Of a DNA stretch of 64,000 nucleotides, positions 35,200 through 47,300 are shown in pieces (position 1 is the first letter of the stretch; every line of letters begins with the position of its first letter). The notes beneath the pieces were generated by a model. The model worked only from the letters and a program-made list of their open reading frames with translations, was not told where the DNA came from and made no database searches. Source of the stretch: Dasyornis broadbenti. Taxonomy: Eukaryota > Chordata > Aves > Passeriformes > Dasyornithidae. Both the position numbers and the translations under genes were made by a program. Location: assembly GCA_013397935.1 (NCBI GenBank), contig VZRN01000216.1:1824585-1888584 (forward strand), in the 5' to 3' direction.

Positions 35200-35682
35200 A
35201 CTTCCGCGTGTAACTTGAGACAAGCTGGGGAAGAAAAAAAGAGGAAGGGAAAAAAAGAAAAAGGGAAAAATAGCGCAGTTATTCCCGCCTCCGCCTCCTC
35301 CTCTCTCTCCTCCCCGGCCAGCCTGGAGCCACGTCACCGGCACCGGCACTGGCTCCGGGGCTGCTCTGGAGCTCTCCGGGACACAAACTCCAACTTTCAG
35401 CCCAAAGCCCAGAGAGGAAGGCCCCAGGCTGGGACAGGGAAAATCCACCTCGGCGGAAAAGCCAACAAGGGAGACATCCAGCCTGGCAGGGGAAAGGCGT
35501 CTGCAAGCAAGGGAGAGGGGAGCCTGAACTTTGTGCCTCAAGAAGGAAGGGCTCCGTGCTCGGGATAAAGGAAAGTTGAGCCGAAGGAGACCGTTCATTC
35601 AGTCGAGGCTCGGGGGAGAAAAACTTCCTGCCCTGCAGAAAGAGCCCCACTCCCTTGGTCCCAGAGGAATCCCCCCGGCACC
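35200..35682 (+). promoter_or_regulatory. KDELR3: KDELR3 promoter / 5' UTR region
   Basis: The 480 bases before the KDELR3 ATG include a purine-rich tract (35225-35270) and a GC-rich part after 35280 with stretches such as cgcctccgcctcctcc. No TATA box is evident. The transcription start cannot be placed from the sequence. Confidence 0.45.
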
Positions 35683-35773
35683 ATGAACATCTTCCGCATC
35701 CTGGGGGATGTCTCCCACTTGCTGGCCATCATTATTCTCCTGCTGAAGATCGTGAAGTCCAAGTCCTGTGCCG
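35683..35773 (+). CDS. KDELR3: KDELR3 coding exon 1
   Basis: Encodes MNIFRILGDVSHLLAIII through KSKSCA, the first membrane helix. Donor GTGAGT follows at 35774. It ends in phase 1. Confidence 0.96.
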
Positions 35774-38700
35774 GTGAGTGCTCCCGTGCCCCAGGGAAGG
35801 AGGGTGGCCCTTCTTGGAGGGCAGCTCGGTGAAGGGTGCAAGCACAGTGGGTGCTGGAAAGGCCACTAATAGCCCAAAGTGGCAGCCCCCAGCCGCGGGC
35901 TCTTTGGGGGAAGGCACCCTCCTCCTCTGGGAGGTCTCCCTGCCGGGAGAGGGCTGCGTCGGAAGGATGTGATGTGGCAAGGCCCGCAGCCTCAGGCAGG
36001 TGCAGGTCTCAGGGTGGTGAAGTCAAGGAGAAGGTGGCAAGGCTGGAGGGAGGTGGAAAATGAGAGCGAGAGGTTGTGGCAGCACCAACACCAACAACCC
36101 GGAGAGGAAGCTGCTCTAGGCTGGAGGCTCTGCAGCAGTGGACAGGGGCCAGAGGCTGCCCCATCCCAGGGCGAGGAGATCAGGACAGCAGCTTCCTGCA
36201 GGATTCTGCTCAGCGTTCCCTCCTCAAGAGATTTTGGGCTGGGCTGCTGGGGCTGGGGCCATTATCATGGGTACAGAAGCGGGTGGGCCTGACTGCGTCT
36301 CTCTGCCACGCAGGAATCTCTGGGAAGAGTCAGATACTTTTTGCCCTCGTCTTCACAACGCGCTACCTGGACCTGTTCACCAGTTTCATCTCTGTCTATA
36401 ACACTGTGATGAAGGTAAGGAGAGGGCAGTGCAGCAGGAGAGGCTCCCCTCAGCTCACTGTGGTTTCTCAGGGAGGTGAGGGAACACGGTCACTGGGTTT
36501 TTCAGCCAGGAAGGGTGGATAAAGATGCTTCCTTTGGTGTCACTGTCCCTCCACTGACCGAAATAACCCCTTGCCATAGTCAGTAAGAGAGCTGAGCCGT
36601 ATTTAGTACCACTAAAACCAGAACAAGATGCCATGAACCAAGCCTGGGTGTCCTTGTACAGCAGGAGCATGAACATAAAGCTGCCACCAAGCCAGCCTCT
36701 GCACAGAGAGCCCCTCTTGACTTCTGGCAAAGCCACCCTCTCTTGAAGCATAGAAAGTGCAATTGCAGGTGAGGTCTTGCCATCTCCTGTCTCTCCCACA
36801 GGTCATTTTTTTGATTTGTGCCTACGTCACCGTGTACATGATCTACGTGAAATTCCGGAAGACGTTTGACAGCGAGAACGACTCCTTCCGCCTCGAGTTC
36901 CTGCTGGTCCCTGTCACAGGCCTGTCCTTTCTGGAGAACCACAGCTTCACTCCCTTGGAGGTAAGGAAAAGCTGAGGCAAGAAAAGGGAAGGGAAGCAGC
37001 AGCAGCCTGACACCAGGCAGCAGAGTGAGCAGCATGTCGAATAGCTGAGATTTTTAACAGCAAAAGGAGGCAGGGAAGGCAAAGTTGGCAGGCCTTGAAG
37101 ACAGAACCATCTATAGAGCAGCTCAGCGCTGCCTTCTCTCACTCCCAGCACAGCCGGCTCATTTTCCCCAATTTCAGCAGCACTACTCATCCCCCTCACA
37201 CATCAGTGATTCGCCAAATGAAGAGCTTTGGGCCTTAACACACACAAACCAGCACTGACTCCCCACTGCCTTGGTTTTGCACCTCACAGATACTCTGGAC
37301 CTTCTCCATCTACCTGGAGTCCGTGGCTATCCTCCCTCAGCTCTTCATGATCAGCAAGACGGGGGAAGCAGAGACCATCACCACACACTACCTGTTCTTC
37401 CTGGGCCTCTACCGCGCTCTCTACATCGCCAACTGGGTCTGGCGCTACCACACCGAGAATTTCTACGACCAGATCGCCGTCGTTTCCGGGGTGGTACAAA
37501 CCATCTTCTACTGTGACTTCTTCTATCTCTACGTCACCAAAGGTAGGTAAACAGGTCGGTAGAATACTGAGACGCTCATTCAACACCCTTGCAGTATATG
37601 GTGGAGCTGCAGATTGCCATGATTTTACTTTTTGCTGTATTTGTGATGCATGTTGTGGACCTAAAGTCCAGTTTAAAGAATGTGTCTGTTGACTGCAAGT
37701 GGGCATCGCTGCTTGCAAGGCTCTGGATGTGCATGTGAAACACAGCAAGAATTTAACCAGGGTTAAGCCTGGTTTAACCCCGCCTTGGGGAGTTAATAAC
37801 TGAGGTACATTCAATTCTACATGTTGAAAGATTATGAATCACACCAAAAAAAGAAAAAAAAAAAAAAAACTTTGAGGGGGAAAAAATAGCTGCAGGCAGA
37901 CAATGTACCTGAGAAAGCAACTGCAGACATATGGAGATATTATTAAACCTACTCTTCCTCTGATAGGCAAGATCAAGTTCTTGATTGTCAAGAACTGATT
38001 CTGCAGGAAGATGGGCATCTACACAGGATGAGACAGGACACTCCTGTTTCCCAAAATCAGATGCCCCTTCCATTTCAGTTTGGAAATGCTTTGGTAAACG
38101 GCTCCACACCAGAGCTTACCAGTGCTGTGGTTTGCTGAGGCTGGAGTACACTTTTAAACACCTTTCTGTTGAGGAGGATGGAATCAGATGAAATTAGCCG
38201 AGTGGACAACTATTTTCCTCCTCCTTCACTTTGCCCGACTCGTGTGCCAAAAGCAGTAACGACAGCCCACATTTGATGTTTCAAGAGATGGATTTTTGGT
38301 AGCTTCATGCGATACACCTGCTGATAGAGAGGTGACAGGAGCACTGAGCAGGTGGCTGGCCTTGGCAGATTAAGACTTCCTTCTGTCATTAAATATTTTT
38401 GTAGCCAGAAAAATACTTTCTAAAACTGCCATCAAGGTGCTCCACGTCAATTCCTTTTTTTTTTTTTTTTTTTCCTTTTCTAAACTAATTCCCATTTTAG
38501 CTCCGCTCAATTCGCGTGTCCTGTGTCCTGTATTTTGTGAGAAATCCATACCCTTTGGTATGGAACAAAAGGGGAAAAAAACACAACTGCTGGCTTCCAG
38601 TCTCACACTGCTAGTGACAGAGCTGCAAAATTTAGATGATACAGGAGGCAGAAGAAAAAACATTTGTAGATGGAACATCACAGCAGGAAGAGAATTGCTT

Positions 38701-40431
38701 TTTTTTTCTCCTTTTACACAAATGTTCTGGATCATGGGAGGGAAACAGTGTCTGAAGATATGCAAATGCTTTGCAGTCATTTATGAGAGCCAGCAATATT
38801 ATAGCAGGTTGCATCTCTTACATTCTTTCAAAAAAACCCAACTTTTCAAAACATTTCTACCACTGGAGCGCTCAGAAAAAAAGGGCAGTGATGCTGAAAA
38901 AAGAAAGCAGGAATGTGTTATATAAAGGAATGTATTTAATAAGACTTCTGAGCCTATACCAAAGCATTGCAAAGGGATTTTTATAGAATGCTACTTCTTT
39001 TTATCTTGTTTTCAAAACTAGATGAGCTCCTTTCTGTTTAACACAAGGACATGAAAGATATCCTGAGGAAGCTTTCAGCTCCCCAGAGCTTGTATTTCAC
39101 AGAATGGCCAGGGGTGTGAGCGGTCAGGGTGGAGGGCGGGGGGGAATCATCTAATTCATGCCTCTGCTCACATTTTTCAAGGTCTGGTCCAGTCAGGTTT
39201 TGACTAACTCCAGGATGAAGCCTCTCTGGGCAATCTGTGCCAGTGTCTGACCACCCTCACTATAAAATATTATTTTCAGATGTTTCAGTGGAATTTCCCA
39301 TTGCCCCTTGCCCAGGGCACCACTCAGCAGTCTGGCTCTGTCTCCTTTACTGCTCCCATCCAGCCCTTGTACACACGGGTGAGATCTCAGCCCTCTCAAG
39401 GCTGAACAGCCTCAGCTCACAGCCTGTGCTTCAGCATCGAGATGCTCTTGTGGTCCTTCCTCACTCACCCCGGTGCATCTCCTCTCTTTTCCTGGGAGCC
39501 CCAAGCTGAACCCACCACTCCAGCTGTGATCTCCCGAGGCTGAGTGGAGAGGAAGCACTCCCTGCTCACCCTGCTGGCACTGCAGCTCCAGAGGCTGTTT
39601 GCTTCATCATGAGGGCACACCGGTGGTTTGTCTTCAACTTGGTGTCCACCAGCACAGCCGAGGCCTTTCCTGCCAAGCCATTTTCCAGCCGGGCAGCCCC
39701 GAGCACGTACTGGCGCCTGTTCCCAGCAGGGGCAGGGTGCGCATTTGGCTTTGCTGACCCTCACAAGGTCTCCCTGGCGCATTTCTCCAGCCTGGCACGG
39801 TCCCCCCAGCCCCACCCACTCCACCAGGCATTCCCATGTGGAACATCCTCAGCACATCACTGCCCTTCCCTCTGACACCCAACAGAGACGGGCCCTGGTA
39901 CCACCCTGTACCAGGCGCAGCCACTCTGCACCGCTGACCGCTGCCCATCCAGGGCAATCCCTGCTCCAGCCACCCCATCTGAGCCCAAGGGCCTCTGCCA
40001 TTTCCCAGAGGCCTCCCTGGCCTCCCATCGTTCAGCACAGAGGGGCTGGGAGGGGCTCAGTCGGGGTCTGGCTACAGCAATTCTTCAGGCCATGCTCTGG
40101 GGGAAAGCACCGGGGATAGCACACCACCACGAAAAGATCCTACCCCTGAGAACAAGTAACCGTGGAAGACAAACAAGAACCTTCTCCTTTAGCATCAAGG
40201 AGGACAAATAGGTTGTAGTTTCCCCTCTCAGCAGCGTTTCATAGCGCTTGTTTCCTATTCGCAGCTTGCAAACCTGGCACCCACTGTCTGGTGCTCTAAA
40301 TCACAAGCTAGAGAGCACAAAATTATTGAAACAATAAAACAGTTGAATTCCACTAAATTTACTCACTACACCTTCTCTTTCTCTTTGCAGTCCTAAAAGG
40401 AAAGAAGCTAAGTCTTCCCATGCCTGTTTGA
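35683..40431 (+). CDS. KDELR3: ER lumen protein-retaining receptor 3 (KDEL receptor 3), complete, 5 exons
   Basis: Seven-helix Golgi/ER membrane receptor that binds escaped ER proteins bearing a C-terminal KDEL-type signal in the acidic cis-Golgi and returns them in COPI vesicles. Coding exons 35683-35773, 36314-36414, 36802-36960, 37290-37542 and 40391-40431 join in frame to 214 residues, the usual family length. Family marks include GISGKSQILFALVFTTRYLD, the FRLEFLLVP block, ESVAILPQLFMISKTGEAE and YCDFFYLYVTK, ending in VLKGKKLSLPMPV, whose basic KGKK segment serves COPI retrieval. The MPV end and the KCNJ4-DDX17 position favour KDELR3 over KDELR2. The start ATG has an ideal context (caccATGA). 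The 3' end abuts that of DDX17. Confidence 0.97.
36314..36414 (+). CDS. KDELR3: KDELR3 coding exon 2
   Basis: Encodes GISGKSQILFALVFTTRYLD and FTSFISVYNTVMK. Acceptor ctgccacgcag, donor GTAAGG. It carries receptor-lumen contact residues of the TM2 region. Confidence 0.97.
36802..36960 (+). CDS. KDELR3: KDELR3 coding exon 3
   Basis: 53 codons, from VIFLICAYVTVYMIY to FLENHSFTPLE. Acceptor ctctcccacag, donor GTAAGG. Confidence 0.97.
37290..37542 (+). CDS. KDELR3: KDELR3 coding exon 4
   Basis: From ILWTFSIYLESVAILPQL to FYLYVTK, the most conserved part of the receptor. Acceptor gcacctcacag, donor GTAGGT. Confidence 0.97.
37543..40390 (+). other. KDELR3: KDELR3 intron 4
   Basis: A 2.85 kb intron from GTAGGT to ctctttgcag. 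It contains poly(A)/poly(T) runs (near 37845-37870 and 38454-38474) and a reversed CR1 fragment (39090-39830). No internal exon is supported. Confidence 0.85.
39090..39830 (-). mobile_element. CR1 LINE 3' fragment, reversed, in KDELR3 intron 4
   Basis: Read on the minus strand, the left end is the CR1 3' tail: on the plus strand, ttcacagaatggccaggg, then aatcatctaattcatgcc, then gcctctctgggcaatctgtgccagtg. Moving right, aaggctgaacagcctcagctc, tcttgtggtccttcctc and gggagccccaagctgaac match the CR1 reverse transcriptase C-terminal region in reverse. It is diverged and has no usable frame. The right border is vague and may extend to about 40110. Confidence 0.85.
40391..40431 (+). CDS. KDELR3: KDELR3 coding exon 5 (C-terminus and stop)
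   Basis: Completes the split Val codon and encodes LKGKKLSLPMPV followed by TGA at 40429-40431. The lysine-rich tail is the cytosolic COPI-binding end of KDEL receptors. Confidence 0.97.
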
Positions 40432-41195
40432 AGACGTTCCCCAGTCAGCACAAGAAATTCCAAAGACGAAGCTGTTTAAGATCACAGCTTTCCTTGCCTG
40501 GCTCTTTTTGACTAATGGATGGCTCAGCTGAGATTCAACCCAGTGCCAGGACGACAAGGCTTGGAAAACTGGAATGCTTTTCATCCATCAGACTCTTCCC
40601 CTCCGTTTTTTTATTTCTTCTCACTTGATTTTGGTGCTAGTGCTGGCCAATACTGAAGTAGTGCAATTTATTCTCTCCCAGCTCTTCCCAGCATCTGTGT
40701 CCAAAACACACCTCTATGCTGACCCTGAGGTGGCACAAGGGAAAGTGTCACTCCCTTTAGCCCTTCAGCAAGTGCCCACGGTAAAGGGAATGTGTATTAA
40801 TGAAGTCTGCCAGTGTAAGACAACTGGCCCATTTCACAGGTGGCCATGTCTGACACAGCAGATGCTACAAACTGTTACTTTAACTCCCTGTGAACTAACA
40901 CCCTCTTGAAAATTAACTCTGCCCGACCCTCCCTCTGTTCAGGTCCTGTAACATTCAAGTAAAACACTGCCTTTGAATTACATGAATCTTCTAATTCCTC
41001 AAGTGTTCAAACATCCTCCCAGCTCGCTTATTTTCAGTTTCCTTGTATTTTACAGACAGGGATGATTTCAGGTAAAATTCAGTGGGTTGCCAAGAAGTAT
41101 TTCCATCTCCTTGAATTTGACTTTTAAGAACTGGGAAGAACAGGGGCAAAGTCGGTTTTACATTCCAAAATAAAGACAAAGTTCACAATTTATTG
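40432..41195 (+). other. KDELR3: KDELR3 3' UTR
   Basis: Runs from the stop codon to just past AATAAA at 41169-41174. The end is estimated at 15-25 bases after the signal. Confidence 0.75.
41169..41174 (+). terminator. KDELR3: Poly(A) signal AATAAA for KDELR3
   Basis: Plus-strand AATAAA in ccaaaataaagac, 738 bases after the stop codon. The DDX17 poly(A) signals on the other strand are only 15-40 bases further right. Confidence 0.75.
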
Positions 41196-41212
41196 ACAAC
41201 AGTGTTTTTATT
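41189..41212 (-). terminator. DDX17: Poly(A) signals AATAAA for DDX17 (two)
   Basis: Minus-strand AATAAA occurs at 41207-41212 and 41189-41194. These are the last signals before the convergent KDELR3 end. An earlier minus-strand signal at 42511-42516 could give a shorter DDX17 transcript. Confidence 0.65.
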
Positions 41213-43861
41213 TATACCTACAAAAGAAAACAAGATGGTATCAAAAGGACAATTTACAAACTAAGAATAGTAACATAGCTCTTAGTATCCTGTGCCTGAA
41301 CACCACAGATCTATGAATCTCTCAATTCAAGTCTTCATTAATACAACAGGAATGTGTTCAGAGACCAGCAGGTGTGTGAAACACGATGCTGATCCCACAC
41401 AAAGCTAGTAACCCTTCCATTGCTCAGAGAAGTCCAAACAGTAAATTGCTTCAGGAAGCGGGAGGGGAGGAGACACCCAACTGAGATATCTGACACTCCC
41501 ACGAACTTTTTACAGATTGAAAACAATGCAAACAACACTAGAGGCTAATGCTTCATCAACAAGGGCCCTCCTTGGGTACCTGGAGCAGAGCAGAGAGCAC
41601 CAGGTGGGACAGGGGCAGCACATGCCACGGTGCATTCAGCAGTGGGGCTGACACTGAACTGAACCGAGACCCTGCACTTCAGCTGACCTCAATGGCAATA
41701 AAGCACTGCAAGACTTGGCATCGGTGTTTAAACACGCGCAAGTCACCCCCCCAAAAGTGAAAACTATAACAGACTATAAGGTAGCTTTGGCGGTCCAGAG
41801 ACCCTTTTTGAAGCCAGTCAGTGAGATGTCCTACTCCTACACCCCTCAAACACATTTCTGCATTCTACTTTCAAATTTAAAACCAAAAAAAAATTGCAAA
41901 TAAAACAGGCAAAAAAAAAAAAGCTCTACATTTGCTTGCGAGGGAGGCCAAAGACATATCAGTCAGTGCCTGGATAAACAAAATGTTTCTGGCTTTCACT
42001 TAACACAAGCAAAGGAACTTCCTGCCCATGCACTGGAATTATAAAATGGGACAAGGGAACTGAGGTTCTGGAAGGAATCTCCCTTCTCCCTGTCGGCAAC
42101 CTACCTGTGTACTGCACAAAAAAAAGAAAAAAAAGCGCATCCATCCCCCAAAATTTTACTCTGGGAAGAAATTATATTTTAAAAGAAATCATTTCTGTAT
42201 AAGCAAGCTCTTTCCAGGGCTATAAGAAGTTCCACTCTGCTACAGAAGGAGTGGGCTGCCTTGTTCATCCATATGCAAGAACGCCAACAGAAAAAAACCC
42301 ACAATCCCCCCTGCACTCTCCTAATGCAAAGAGCGTGCCTCAAAGCAGGAGATGCATCCATCCTTTTGTCATCTTAGCAGATCAAGAGCAGCCAACTCCT
42401 GTTACCATCTACTGTCTCTGAACCGTCTGGTATTAGAAATAAGTCAACAACATGCTTTACTAAAGGGGGAAACCCCCTCACACCCACCTTAGCCTGTAAA
42501 ATAAACAAATTTTATTTACGTATTTACTAAAATTTCACTCTTCTCTAACATTTTCTAAAATAACTACCTACCTGCGAGAGCTCAGCTCAAAGGGACCAAT
42601 GGAGCAGGGAAATGCACTCAAAAGCCAGAGAAAGCAATAGTCAGAGCAAGGTACAAAAGAAATAAAGTTTCAGAATCAAGATGCACTAACCAGCTCACCG
42701 CTTACCTCATGAAAAGGAGACCCCAGGCAATCTCCTCCTCCTCCTCCCTTCCTCCCCCCTTGCCCTCCCCCCAACAGCCCACCCTAGTCAAACCTCTTAA
42801 ATTTAAGTGTGGAAAACTCTGTCACATTTTATCGAGCGTGGCGGCGTTCAGAACATTCCCTGTGGCAAAAGGGAGTTTGTTTGTGAAGGACGGACAAACA
42901 AAATAACGCTGTTCATCACTGCAGTTCTCTTTAGTTTGTAGGCTCTCAAGTAAGACTTCTTTCAATAAACCCAACAGAAACTTGAGAACAGTAATTAACG
43001 TTAGGATAACCAAGCTCCACACATTTGCAATGCTACAATTTAACATTTGTAGGTAAAGAACTCACTTGGCTGAACATTTCAACAGTGGCACCCACTGCAG
43101 CTACCTGGTTTTCAGGTATTTAATGCAAGACAGGTTTGGTCTCCGGCACTGGGTTTTTAATCCCAAGCTCCCTACTGCAGGCTGTTGCAGGTAGCAGGAG
43201 ATGGGGTTTCCAGAACTACAGAAATCGCCAACAGTATACCAAGGCTTTGCTCTGAACACCACCCAGCTCTGACAAATGAACAGAGTTTTCCTATAGAAAG
43301 TCACCTACAGTAAGATTACAAGCAGTAATAGTGAGCTATTTAAAAAAAAACAAAATTAAGATTAGGAGAAGTGAGCATTGCTCCCTTGCATTTGTATTTT
43401 AAATGAAGTGCTTTTTGGCTCCCCCAGAGTTTCCCCATCTCTCTTTATACTTCCTGAAATTAAGTTAATGTATTGTTAAAGAATAGAAACTTCTTTCCCT
43501 CAAAAGCAAGTTTTGACACAAACCTTAGACACCAAGATGATCAAGCTGGGACCTATCTGCCTTACACCCATTTCTTTTAGAGAAAATAAAATTTCCAAAT
43601 TCCTCAACATGCAAGACAAAAATAATAAATTTTCCAGTCAACTATATATATATCTCTTAAAAAAAAAAACCAAAAAAACAACAAAAAAAAAAAGAGGACA
43701 GGGTCATTAATGTGGACTGGGGGCCATTTCTGATGGGCTCGAGGGACTTGGAATAGTGAATTCTAAGTCTAACCTGCATGAGAGACATCACAACGGGGAA
43801 GAAGAGAAAGAAAAGGTTCTTTTAAATGCAAGAGGTCTACACTGGTCACCAGCACGTGGTC
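41190..43861 (-). other. DDX17: DDX17 3' UTR (about 2.7 kb)
   Basis: Continuous AT-rich sequence from the DDX17 stop (43862-43864) to the AATAAA signals near 41190-41212, with no splice-flanked coding. An internal poly(A) signal at 42511-42516 allows a shorter form. A long 3' UTR is also the rule for mammalian DDX17. Confidence 0.75.
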
Positions 43862-44333
43862 TCATTTGCGGGAGGGGGGNNNNNNNNNNNNNNNNNAGGG
43901 GGCTGCGGAAACTGTTGTGACATGAGCGGCTGTGGCTGCTGGCCCGAGCGCCCCACCATGCCTGCATACTGCTGTTGGGTAGTGCTCTGTGAGGTTCTCC
44001 CAGCCGTGGCAGCTGTGGTGCTGGCACCATAGCCACTAGCACTGTACTCTGCAGTGCCATAGCCACTCGTGCCATAGGCAGCTGCTCCATAGCTCCCTTG
44101 AGTGTAACCATACTGGCTCTGAGCCGCCCCAAAGGCAGAATTTGGGCTCCCGTAGGCACTGCCATAGGTCTTGTTGGCTCCGTTGGCGTAACTTTCACCA
44201 CGCTCACGGTCTCTGAAGCCACCTGAGTCTCTCCGGCCCTCTTTCACTCCCCGGAGCCTCCTGTCACACTCTTCCTGGTACATCAGGTTAGGGTTGTTTA
44301 CTGAACTGCTCGTTCGGTAACGAGAACGACCTC
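43862..44333 (-). CDS. DDX17: DDX17 coding exon 13 (C-terminal tail, with gap)
   Basis: Starts GRSRYRTSSSVNNPNLMYQE and runs through a tail rich in Y, G, S, A and Q (AAYGTSGYGTAEYSASGYG) to LMSQQFPQPP, then 17 N. After the gap the bases encode PPSRK and TGA at 43862-43864, the known DDX17 end, but in a frame shifted from the left part. About 23 residues (the GYMG...polyproline part in human) are hidden in the gap. Confidence 0.93.
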
Positions 44334-47300
44334 CTGGCGATGGATACATTGAGATTTAGTACCATGAACAAAGCTTAAACAAGGATCTCTGGTACACTTG
44401 TGCCACCCCTTCTCCCCTTCTACTTCCCTATTTTGCTCCCAAGGAGCACCTTCTTCTGACTGTAACTCCTCTGCACAGCTGTGCACGTGCTTCTTCAGTT
44501 TGTTCAAGGTGTAAACATGAAGTTCAACAAGGGTCTTTATGTATGTGCTTAGAGACAATGGAACAAAAGGAACGCAGAACTAATTTGGAAATGTAAGGAA
44601 ACTTCTTACTCCTTCAGGGAATGGGAAGAAAAAGTGTGTCAGTTCCTGAAAGTCAGTGTATCCCTTTACTGGTATCAATTCTTTACATGCATGCACATGC
44701 CCCTTGTTGCCTGTCCTTAGCAGGAGCTGTGAGGAATGAATTACTTCAAGCAAAATCAGCTCCCTGAGGACCTTATGGGGAGAAAGAAAAATTCTACAGC
44801 TAAGGCAGAACAGGGGACTGCCTCTCTCTTGGGGCACAAGTACTACATCTACATCAAGTGCTTGGACCTCGAGTACAGAATGCCTTTATTACTTATCTGT
44901 TATCTTAGACTGGTACTTACTATTTCCCTACCCTCTTCTAATCTTCCCTCCCTCAAAACGGGGAACACATTCCCTGTGTAGCCCTTTCCCTTGTGCCTTT
45001 ACCTCCACCACCACCTCCTCCTCCTCTGTGGTCCACAAGCTGCATCAGCTTTGGATTGATGGCTTGATTGGCTTCTTCCAAGACTTTGATAAGCTCCCTG
45101 GCTTGTTTCAGGTTTCCTGGTGTGAAGAAGGTGTAGGCAGTACCTTTGTTGGTACTACGTGCGGTACGGCCAATACGGTGCACGTAATCTTCGGAGCTGT
45201 TCGGATAGTCGTAGTTTATCACAAATTTAACATCTTCCACGTCTTGTGAAGTGCCCAGGAGCGAAGCACAGTGAAGGGGTGGGGGTGAGGAAAGGGGAGA
45301 AGAAGAGAGGACGTGCCAACGAAAGGTGGGGAGCACGAATGCAGGTGACAGTAATAAGAAAAAAAAATACAAAGTTAGTAATTGCACGGAATAAATACAA
45401 GACAGACTCATCCCAAAAGAGTAGAAGACTGAAATTTAAGATCATCAGGAACAAAGGTCAGTGTCCTGAAAAAGAATGGCAATTTTAAAGCAGTTTTGCC
45501 CTGCACTCAAAGTCATCCTCCCCGGAATGCATTTCTCTGTCTTACTGTGTCAAAGACCTCGATGTTTGTAAATAAGCTAATTGAATTCCACACTTTTCTT
45601 TTTTAACACAATCTGTAAAGTGAAAATGTCACCACCAGACAGAGCAAACCGGGGTGGAGGAAGGGCAGAACTGCTACGGTAAAGCTTTTACTCTGTTGGG
45701 AGAAGTCTAACAAAAAATAACGGTAATGAGATCACTTACCTTCCACTCGGTAACATGAAATCAAAGGCAAACTTAAAAATATTTACTTTCACAGTACAAA
45801 TAAAATACGGTGAACTAATTTCCCTAGCCTAAAGCTTTAGGCATTCAAATTATATTAGTTTTATTCAGCCAACTCATTAAAAATTATTCAGACCTAAAGT
45901 ATCTTAACTCAGCTTTGTAGTTATCACTAGAATGCATTGCACTAACATTTCTCTGTGCCACTCTGTCCAGTTCTGGCAAGCTTGCGTAATTTGAAAAATC
46001 CTGAATTCTGTAAGCAATTCCCTATTTCCAGTGTCAGATGGAAGCAGGAAATAAAATTATCAAAATGGCTTTGTAGGCAGAACAGTTTTAAAATTTAGGA
46101 GATGAGAACTGTGTGTTTTAAGACAGACTTTGTAAACTTATGGGACAGAAACCAAGTAAATGTTAGTGTAACGCTTCAGTGAAAGCACCTTAAGTACCAA
46201 AAGCACCTATTTGCTATAGTATACAATATTTTCAAATGCACCGTTCTACAGTAAATGCCCTAACAGCTCATAAAAAAAAAAATTAAAATCTGCATTTTAA
46301 CAAGAATATTCTGAAAATATCCAAGATAAAACACAGATTTTTGTGATTTCCTTTCCTTTTTTTTTCGTTTTGTTTTAAAGAGAGAAACATTCTCTGTTTG
46401 TTACCAGACCGATGCACACTCCCTCCTCCTGTGGGAAACCGCTGCAGCCGATCCCGTCTCTTTGCCTTTTATTTTTGGCGGCCTCCTTTCGAAAACTCCG
46501 CCCTCTGACACGGGACCACTGGAGCGCTGGGAGCATGCATCAAGGGTCCGTGGCAGCGAGAAGTCCCCACACACGCTCGCTCTGTGAACTGGCTTAGACG
46601 CTTCTCTGTAGCCCCATTTGGTTGTGAAGCGCCGGAGAACCTGGGCTCAGGTAAAAGTTTCAGGTCCTCCAACACTTTTTGTCCCCTATTTGGGGCTCTT
46701 AGGGGCAAATTGTCAAAAAAATGAAGATACAAAAATTACGTCCAAAGGGTCAGACTGCATCTATTGCCCAGACTGCATCAATTTCAAAGGGGTTGTAGGA
46801 AAAATAAAAACATGAGGGTTGTTGTGACAAGAGGGGGACTTTATGTCTGTTTCTTATTACAGCAAAGGGGGGGCTCCTCAGTCTTTGCTGACTCCAAAGT
46901 CCTGAATCACACCAAAAAAAGGGAGTGAGAAGGCAGGTTTCACAGGGGGCTGCGCGAGTCTCCAGCTAGGGTCCTTGATGCAACAGTTTTTTTAAAAAGG
47001 GAAAGTGAAGTACAGAGAGGAGTACGTGTGACAGATTGCATCTTCACAGCCGGGGTGTAGCCAGACTGACAAGCTCCAGGCTACATGGTCCTCAGCCAGT
47101 CCCGTTTTGCACATCCAGTAGCAAGTGACTTGAATTACCAGAGAGGATACAAGGATGTGCTTTCCCGTCAGAAAGCACAAGGAATTGTAGCTACCAATGC
47201 AGACAGAACTGACTTGACTGGGAAGGAGTAGAAAGAATGGGAAGGCAGGAAGAGGAAGATGCAAGGGTGTTTTCCAGACTACAAAGTGGTCCTGGTAGAG

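Noticed and set aside
35683..40431. Calling this gene KDELR2
   Set aside because: The N-terminal CAGISGKSQ and KIVKSKS resemble KDELR2, but the FRKTFDSENDSFRLEF block, the SLPMPV end and the KCNJ4/DDX17 neighbourhood fit KDELR3.
44953..45002. Alternative DDX17 end by reading through exon 12 (16 extra codons)
   Set aside because: Possible by intron retention, but the donor is normal and nothing else supports it.
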